Shown piece by piece: positions 6,872 to 11,006 of a DNA stretch of 13,318 nucleotides; within the stretch, counting starts at the first letter, position 1, and every line of letters starts with the position of its first letter. The translations under genes and the position numbers were made by a program. The notes beneath the pieces were generated by a model. The model searched no databases. It was not told the origin of the DNA and saw nothing but the letters and a program-made list of their open reading frames with translations. The stretch lies in the NCBI GenBank assembly GCA_029288275.1, contig JARIHM010000093.1, positions 1-13,318 of the forward strand. Direction: 5' to 3'. Source of the stretch: Candidatus Saccharimonadota bacterium. GTDB lineage: Bacteria > Patescibacteriota > Saccharimonadia > UBA4664.

Positions 6872-8044
6872 CTAGAGCTCGCGCAGGCGCTGGACGATGG
6901 GCGGCAGTTCGGCTAGGAGATGCTTGATAGCCGCTTCGGTAGTACTACGGCCTAATGTAAACCGCAGCGAGGAGTTAGCCTCGGCAGCGGTGCGTCCCAG
7001 GGCCAGCAGCACGTGCGAAGGGTCCAGATTACCAGTAGAGCAGGCTGAACCCGTGGAGGCCTGCAAACCAGCATTGTCCAGATAAAGCACGAGCGCCTCG
7101 CCCTCCGTACCGGGGATGGTGAGGTTGAGATTGTTGGGCAGCCGGCGCTTGAGGTCGCCGTTGAGCAGGGCGTCTGGCAGGGCTGCCTGGATGGCGCGCC
7201 AAGCCTGATCACGTAAGGCCAGGAGGCGGCGCGCCTCGGCCTCACGCGTCCCCTGCACCAGCTGCAACGCTACACCCAGACCAACCACACCAGCCACGTT
7301 TTCAGTACCACTGCGCCGACCACGTTCCTGGCCACCACCGTACAGGAGTGGCTCCAGCTGCGTACCTTGGCGCACATACAACGCGCCCACGCCTTTGGGG
7401 CCATAAATCTTGGAACCGTTGAGTGTGAGCAGATCGACGCCTAGACGGGCTACATGCAGGTCCAGATAATTAGCTGCCTGGGTAGCATCGGTGTGCAGAT
7501 ACAAAGGGAGCTTTACCCCCCGATCTGTCCGGTCGGCTCGCACGGCTACCAGGCGCTTTGCGATCTCGGCCACTGGCTGGATGGTACCAATCTCATTATT
7601 AGCCAGCATCACGCTTACCAGCACCGTATCATCCGTAATAGCCGTTTGTACCGCCGCCGGATCTACCAAGCCGTTGGGGCGCGCCGGCACCACGGTAGCT
7701 GGCCAGCCTTGACGCCGCAACGGCTCGACCTGACCTAGAATCGCATCGTGCTCAATGGCCGTGGCCACCCAGTGGGCGCCCGGGCCAGCCGCCCGCAGTA
7801 CCCCTTGCACCGCCAAATTGTCACCCTCGGTGCCGCCGCTGGTCCACACTATCTCGGTTGGCTTAGCGCCTAGCAGCCCTGCTACCTGATGCCGTGCCGT
7901 CTCCACCGCCTGCCGGGTTCGCCGGGCCGTCCCGTACAGGCTTGATGGATTGGCGAACTCATCCTCCAGATACGGCTGCATTGCCGCTAACACTGTAGCA
8001 TCGAGCGGTGTGGCAGCCGCATGATCAAGATAATAGGCCTTCAT
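6872..8044 (-). CDS. Cysteine desulfurase (IscS/NifS type, class V aminotransferase fold)
   Basis: PLP enzyme that removes sulfur from cysteine as a persulfide for tRNA thiolation or Fe-S clusters. Using the ATG at 8044 (MKAYYLDHAAATPL) it has 390 residues, normal for the family. Visible sites: TSGGTE (68-73) for PLP phosphate, EHDA with H99 over the PLP ring, HTDATQ (184-189; D186, Q189), PLP lysine K212 in LNGSKIYGPKG, and the catalytic loop TGSACSTG with C335. The loop and the Ser before K212 differ from the E. coli IscS style (HK, ACTSA). The longer frame to 8083 would run through the TATAAT box at 8052-8057 and is rejected. No IscU-like scaffold gene is in the window; mnmA lies 1.6 kb downstream on the same strand, so tRNA 2-thiolation is the likely use. 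Confidence 0.95.
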   Translation of the reverse strand: MKAYYLDHAAATPLDATVLAAMQPYLEDEFANPSSLYGTARRTRQAVETARHQVAGLLGAKPTEIVWTSGGTEGDNLAVQGVLRAAGPGAHWVATAIEHDAILGQVEPLRRQGWPATVVPARPNGLVDPAAVQTAITDDTVLVSVMLANNEIGTIQPVAEIAKRLVAVRADRTDRGVKLPLYLHTDATQAANYLDLHVARLGVDLLTLNGSKIYGPKGVGALYVRQGTQLEPLLYGGGQERGRRSGTENVAGVVGLGVALQLVQGTREAEARRLLALRDQAWRAIQAALPDALLNGDLKRRLPNNLNLTIPGTEGEALVLYLDNAGLQASTGSACSTGNLDPSHVLLALGRTAAEANSSLRFTLGRSTTEAAIKHLLAELPPIVQRLREL

Positions 8045-8051
8045 GGTTGTC

Positions 8052-8057
8052 ATTATA
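8052..8057 (-). promoter_or_regulatory. -10 box of the cysteine desulfurase gene
   Basis: Perfect TATAAT on the minus strand ends 7 nt before the ATG at 8044. An alternative ATG at 8053 lies inside the box itself. No TGn extension. It belongs to the 86-bp divergent region shared with the plus-strand gene at 8131. Confidence 0.6.
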
Positions 8058-8099
8058 AATGATTGGCGGGCGATTCTTCCCAATAAGCCGATATAATGT

Positions 8100-8108
8100 T
8101 GCTATAAT
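8100..8108 (+). promoter_or_regulatory. Extended -10 promoter of the 8131/8358 gene pair
   Basis: TGC-TATAAT at 8100-8108, with a second perfect TATAAT at 8092-8097. The ATG is 22 nt after the downstream box, so a short leader of about 15 nt is expected, with only a weak GGGT before the start. No convincing -35. Confidence 0.6.
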
Positions 8109-8130
8109 TCACGTAGTAATTGGGTAGATT

Positions 8131-8358
8131 ATGCCAACTCCGAGAGTAGATTTAGTCAAGGTCGACGCTAAGGTGAACGAGCTTAATAGCCAAGGAGACG
8201 AATGGGTGCCGTTAGACGGAATCCACATTCTTACTGCCTATGATCCAGAATCCAACTCAATCGTGCTCCAGCGCGGCTATACGCTAAAGGGCTTTTTGAA
8301 CAAGAAAACCGGTGAGGTTAAATATTTTGATGCCGATCTCTTCTTGGAGGTAACCTAA
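8131..8358 (+). CDS. Small soluble protein of unknown function
   Basis: I do not recognise this 75-residue protein. It looks soluble and strand-rich: alternating stretches VPLDGIHILTAYD, SIVLQRGY and GEVKYFDADLFLEV suggest a small beta fold after a charged N-terminal segment (VDLVKVDAKVNELN). No cysteine, signal peptide or membrane segment is present. The start at 8131 follows a strong extended -10 by 22 nt. Its stop TAA overlaps the next ATG by one base (TAATG), so the two genes are almost certainly cotranscribed and coupled. It is divergent from the cysteine desulfurase. The promoter, coupling and protein-like composition make it a real gene; the function cannot be told from sequence. Confidence 0.75.
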   Translation: MPTPRVDLVKVDAKVNELNSQGDEWVPLDGIHILTAYDPESNSIVLQRGYTLKGFLNKKTGEVKYFDADLFLEVT

Positions 8359-8630
8359 TGGCTAATCTAAGCACCTCTAACCGATTGGTCCAGCAACAGA
8401 TTAACTGGATGAGTGGCCTTATCATCGGTGTACTTGTAGTGACAGCCGCTGCCATTCTAGCACTTATCTTTTCGTGGGGAGCCATGGTGGCATCATCTTC
8501 TGCAGAGAAACAGGCATCTTACCTTGAGTTAAGCAATCAAGTCAAAGATCAAAATGAGAAGATTGAACTTTTAACTACACAAATTCAAGAGCTTAAGACC
8601 CAAATCTCAAATTTTCCCAAGCCAGAGTAG
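8358..8630 (+). CDS. Small single-pass membrane protein with C-terminal coiled coil
   Basis: A 90-residue protein. Residues 1-16 are polar, 17-42 form one long hydrophobic segment (GLIIGVLVVTAAAILALIF at its core), and 50-86 form a helix with hydrophobic residues at 3-4 spacing (V, I, L, I, L, I) typical of a coiled coil, ending in PKPE. The layout resembles division proteins of the FtsL/FtsB/DivIC kind or membrane tethers, but no family motif supports a specific name. GGAGG at 8346-8350 lies 7 nt before the ATG, inside the end of the preceding gene. The 3' half is strikingly AT-rich for this region (row 8521-8580 is 19 G/C of 60). The stop lies 7 nt from the convergent tatD stop, with no clear terminator. 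Confidence 0.78.
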   Translation: MANLSTSNRLVQQQINWMSGLIIGVLVVTAAAILALIFSWGAMVASSSAEKQASYLELSNQVKDQNEKIELLTTQIQELKTQISNFPKPE

Positions 8631-8637
8631 GCTACCG

Positions 8638-9393
8638 TTAAATCCGAAACAACGCCTCCGCGTTACGCGTGGTAGCCGCTGCTACATCTTCGAGCGGCTC
8701 ACCGCGCAATTGGGCCAGAAACTGCGCCGTTAGTGCCACAAATGCGGGCTCGTTGCGCGTACCCCGGTGCGGCATTGGCGTCAAAAACGGACAATCGGTT
8801 TCCAGCACTAAATGGTCGAGTGGCACCTCCCGTGCGGCCGCCAGCTGCCGCGCATCTTTACTAAACGTCATGATGCCGTTGAGCGCCACGTACAATCCTC
8901 GTTCCACAGCACCCTGCATCTGAGGTACACCAGCGGTAAAACAGTGCACTACGCCACGCACACCCTGGTAGTCATCGAGGATGTGATAAAAATCCTCAAA
9001 CGCCTCACGCACGTGAAAGACCATAGCCAAATCGCGCTCGAGCCCCAGCTCAATCTGGAACCGTAGCGCCCGCTCTTGATCCTCGGGCGTGGTTTCGCTG
9101 CGATAATAGTCAAGACCGCATTCGCCAATGCCCACTACTTTTTCGAACTCGGCCAGCCGCGCCACTTCCTCAAGCGCCTCATAGCCCCGATCGGCTTCGT
9201 GCGGATGCAAGCCCACCGTAGCCCATACATTCTCAATCGCTCGTGCCACGGCCACTGCCTGGCCTGAATCCTGCTCATTCACTCCCACGCAAATAATTTT
9301 ATCGACCTCAGCCGCGTGGGCACGTTCTAGCACCTGGTCAAGCTCATCTCGGTAGTCGTCAAAATGAATGTGGGCATGAGTATCAATCAACAT
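8638..9393 (-). CDS. tatD: TatD-family metal-dependent hydrolase
   Basis: TatD-type TIM-barrel metal hydrolase; family members act as Mg-dependent 3'-5' DNases/RNases in DNA repair and degradation. It has 251 residues, the usual length. Metal-binding marks are all present: H6 and H8 in THAHIHF, GLHPH at 61-65, E91 in GIGECGLDYY, H127 in FHVREA, H150 in VVHCFTAG, and D200 in LETDCPFLTP, followed by HRGTRNEP. The start at 9393 is 4 nt after the stop of the TMEM175-like gene, yet it also has a TGA-TAAAAT box ending 6 nt upstream inside that gene's 3' end. It can therefore be expressed both as part of an operon and on its own. Exact substrate is not shown. Confidence 0.95.
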   Translation of the reverse strand: MLIDTHAHIHFDDYRDELDQVLERAHAAEVDKIICVGVNEQDSGQAVAVARAIENVWATVGLHPHEADRGYEALEEVARLAEFEKVVGIGECGLDYYRSETTPEDQERALRFQIELGLERDLAMVFHVREAFEDFYHILDDYQGVRGVVHCFTAGVPQMQGAVERGLYVALNGIMTFSKDARQLAAAREVPLDHLVLETDCPFLTPMPHRGTRNEPAFVALTAQFLAQLRGEPLEDVAAATTRNAEALFRI

Positions 9394-9397
9394 AACG

Positions 9398-9976
9398 CTA
9401 TTTTATCAGCTCCTCGACTCGGCGTTCCGGGATTGACCAGACTACGGCCACCGCCACATACAAACCCAACGACAGCCAGGGACTTACAAAGGCCAGGCCA
9501 ATGGCTGTAGCATAGCTAAGCAGCGATAGCTTGCCTTTTATATCCCGGCCAAACCGCGTGCGCTGCACCGCCTCCGGTGGATACTCCGCCAACACGGCCG
9601 CTTGAACCCGGTTATAGGCAACGCCCGCCGCCAGCGTTACCAGACCATACAAGGCAACCGGTACCGCCTGATCATAATGTTCGCCCAACCAGGCAGTTAC
9701 AAACGGCAAGAGCGAAATCACAAATAACAGCCGCAGATTAGCCCACATGAGCCGACCATTGGCTTTGCGAGCTAGTTTAAGCAAATGGTGGTGATTGACC
9801 CAGTAGGTGGCCACCTGGCGAAAACTCAGCACATATGCCAAAAAGACTGGCAAGAGCGGCTGCAGATCGACCAGCTGGTGACCGGCCGGGACTTTAAATT
9901 CCAGCACCAAGACTGTAATAACCACAGCAATAACGCCGTCACTCAAGGCAACAATTCGAGAGGTATCAGTATTCAT
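9398..9976 (-). CDS. TMEM175-family (DUF1211) potassium channel-like membrane protein
   Basis: A 192-residue membrane protein of the bacterial TMEM175 type, predicted to form a tetrameric K+-permeable channel with six helices per subunit. The signature helix 1 is present: R7, then LSDG at 11-14, in SRIVALSDGVIAVVITVLVLE; the family norm is FSDG, so the Phe is replaced by Leu. The second typical block YWVNHHHLLKLAR follows, then ANLRLLFVISLLPFVTAWLGE. Later hydrophobic segments lie near 108-124 and 150-185. The start at 9976 is chosen because a TGT-TATGAT box ends 7 nt upstream. In-frame ATG 9988 lies within that box, and TTG 10000 lies inside the terminator hairpin. The gene runs into tatD with a 4-nt gap. 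Confidence 0.85.
   Translation of the reverse strand: MNTDTSRIVALSDGVIAVVITVLVLEFKVPAGHQLVDLQPLLPVFLAYVLSFRQVATYWVNHHHLLKLARKANGRLMWANLRLLFVISLLPFVTAWLGEHYDQAVPVALYGLVTLAAGVAYNRVQAAVLAEYPPEAVQRTRFGRDIKGKLSLLSYATAIGLAFVSPWLSLGLYVAVAVVWSIPERRVEELIK
9400..9408 (-). promoter_or_regulatory. Internal extended -10 promoter of tatD
   Basis: TGA-TAAAAT on the minus strand ends 6 nt before the tatD ATG and overlaps the last codons of the TMEM175-like gene. Its geometry matches the alaS and DUF218 promoters. Being inside a coding end, it could also be chance. Confidence 0.45.
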
Positions 9977-9983
9977 GGCTCCT

Positions 9984-9992
9984 ATCATAACA
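9984..9992 (-). promoter_or_regulatory. Extended -10 promoter of the TMEM175-like gene
   Basis: TGT-TATGAT on the minus strand ends 7 nt before the ATG at 9976. The 7 nt are AGGAGCC, which look like a Shine-Dalgarno but sit too close to the ATG for normal use. It lies immediately after the hairpin at 9995-10020. Confidence 0.5.
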
Positions 9993-9994
9993 AA

Positions 9995-10020
9995 CCCCAA
10001 GCGCCAGATGGCACTTGGGG
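9995..10020 (-). terminator. Rho-independent terminator-like hairpin
   Basis: On the minus strand CCCCAAG-T-GCCA pairs with TGGC-G-CTTGGGG, a nearly continuous stem with one G-U, followed by TTTGTT. On the plus strand that position is a C/A mismatch and no T-run follows, so it terminates minus-strand transcription. It begins 12 nt after the stop of the small minus-strand reading frame at 10033, supporting transcription of that frame. Confidence 0.6.
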
Positions 10021-10032
10021 CGCTGAGTAGCT

Positions 10033-10263
10033 TTACGAATTCTTCCTGGGCCTGCCTCGTCCCCGCCGTACCACCGGAGTTTCGGACGTTGGCGTTAGAT
10101 TATCCTTTTGGCCCCATCGGACGTTTGATCCTAGACCCGGCAAAACTCCTGGGAGAACATCGCGCTCCTGCCGAGCGGGTTGCTTGGCCACTAGTTTCCC
10201 TTCGATATCGGTTCTTAGCCAAAGTTGCCGTAATTTCTGGCAGCGTGCTTTGGCCTGGCTCAA
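10033..10263 (-). CDS. Possible small AT-hook-like basic protein
   Basis: I do not recognise this frame (76 residues from a TTG). It is basic and ends in RRGRGRPRKNS, which holds the AT-hook core GRP flanked by Arg/Lys, a minor-groove DNA-binding motif. Upstream of it the chain is low in hydrophobic clusters and has no known domain. The start is uncertain: TTG 10263 lacks a good Shine-Dalgarno, while GTG 10191 has GAAGGGA 5-6 nt upstream and would give a 53-residue protein. The frame continues open to a TAG at 10306-10308, beyond which an in-frame ATG at 10350 starts a 14-codon stretch, so a decayed longer gene is possible. Support: the minus-oriented hairpin with T-rich tail just after the TAA. 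The GRP motif could be chance. Confidence 0.4.
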   Translation of the reverse strand: MSQAKARCQKLRQLWLRTDIEGKLVAKQPARQERDVLPGVLPGLGSNVRWGQKDNLTPTSETPVVRRGRGRPRKNS

Positions 10264-10376
10264 TCTACCATGACAAAATGACCTTGTAAAACTAGCTTCC
10301 GGCCCCTAAAAATGATTGTGGGTCGCTAAGCTAGGCTCGTTCCTCCTCATGACAACCCGAGAGAGGTTGGTTTATT
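10264..10376. other. Intergenic region upstream of the repeat protein
   Basis: No convincing gene is seen here. On the plus strand TTGTAA (10285-10290) and TAAAAA (10307-10312) are about 16 nt apart and could be a weak promoter for the gene at 10377, giving a leader of some 60 nt. This pairing is tentative. The leader contains no clear hairpin. Confidence 0.3.
10360..10366 (+). promoter_or_regulatory. Shine-Dalgarno of the repeat protein
   Basis: AGAGAGG at 10360-10366 lies 10 nt before the ATG at 10377. It fixes the start and contrasts with the leaderless starts of most other genes here. Confidence 0.55.
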
Positions 10377-10949
10377 ATGGCAAAAAGCCTGCGTTCACAA
10401 CTTGAAGAGCTTCTGCAAGCCGGCACCCCCAAGGCCGAGATCCTCCGCTCACTCAAGCTCAACCACACGCAGTTTCATAAGCTCATGGCTAAAGTTGATC
10501 CTATGCTGCGATCAACTTGGCGCGGCCGCCGGCATGTGGCTTCAACGCCCGTCAAATACACCAATGAAGCGGTGATCGCGGCCCTTCAAAGTGCAGCCCG
10601 CCTAGCAAAGGGCAACCTGCTGTCGATTAACACCTACAAGCGGCTACGCCAAGACCACCCGGAGTGGCCTTCTCATACCTTTCTGACGCTTGCCAAGGAT
10701 TGGAATAAGTGGCTTGAGCTAGCTGGCCTACCCGTCACAGCCGCCCTATCAAGCCGGCAGACGTACAGTGACGCCGACATCTGTGCCGCTCTTAACCGAG
10801 TATCCCGGCTCTGCGAGGGGCCCTTTACTGCCAAGACCTACGACCGGCTGCGTCGACCAGACGACCCCCTCTCCCACAGCCTTCGCAAACGCACCAGGTT
10901 GCGATACTGGAACGATATTCTCCGGCATTACGTTCCCCATATCCTATAG
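10377..10949 (+). CDS. Stand-alone protein with two homing-endonuclease-associated (HNH-type) repeats
   Basis: A 190-residue basic, probably DNA-binding protein. Residues 1-42 look like a helix-turn-helix (QLEELLQAGTPKAEILRSLK, then LNHTQFHKLM). A basic linker RSTWRGRRH (45-53) follows. Two copies of a roughly 60-residue unit come next, 60-119 and 129-187. Each has Y-T/S-N/D followed by a helix ending in A-L, a second part with TY-x-RLR, and a closing W-N-x-hydrophobic segment (DWNKWLELAGLP; YWNDILRHYVP). This pattern matches the repeat found beside HNH homing endonucleases, where it binds DNA. No HNH, GIY-YIG or LAGLIDADG catalytic motif is present, so it is probably a regulator or a domesticated or reduced fragment. 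Start fixed by the Shine-Dalgarno; a strong terminator follows 14 nt after the stop. Confidence 0.78.
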   Translation: MAKSLRSQLEELLQAGTPKAEILRSLKLNHTQFHKLMAKVDPMLRSTWRGRRHVASTPVKYTNEAVIAALQSAARLAKGNLLSINTYKRLRQDHPEWPSHTFLTLAKDWNKWLELAGLPVTAALSSRQTYSDADICAALNRVSRLCEGPFTAKTYDRLRRPDDPLSHSLRKRTRLRYWNDILRHYVPHIL

Positions 10950-10963
10950 CTGCCGCTTGGGTT

Positions 10964-10995
10964 AGCCCGCTTTCTGCCAAGAAAGCGGGCTTTTT
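10964..10995 (+). terminator. Strong Rho-independent terminator
   Basis: A perfect 12-bp stem (10964-10975 with 10980-10991), loop GCCA, followed by a T-run ending at 10995. It lies 14 nt after the stop of the repeat protein on the plus strand. In the minus direction the same stem follows the FN3 gene stop by about 15 nt but lacks a U-tract, so termination there is less certain. Confidence 0.88.
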
Positions 10996-11006
10996 CAATG
11001 CCAGCG

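Noticed and set aside
8630..8677. Inverted repeat GGCTACC/GGTAGCC with an inner CGCG-TTA-CGCG between convergent stops
   Set aside because: Only 7 bp with a 34-nt loop and no T-run; not good enough to call a bidirectional terminator.
9975..10289. Plus-strand 104-codon frame over 9975-10289
   Set aside because: It begins inside the TMEM175-like gene start, crosses the minus-oriented terminator, has no Shine-Dalgarno and no recognisable domain.
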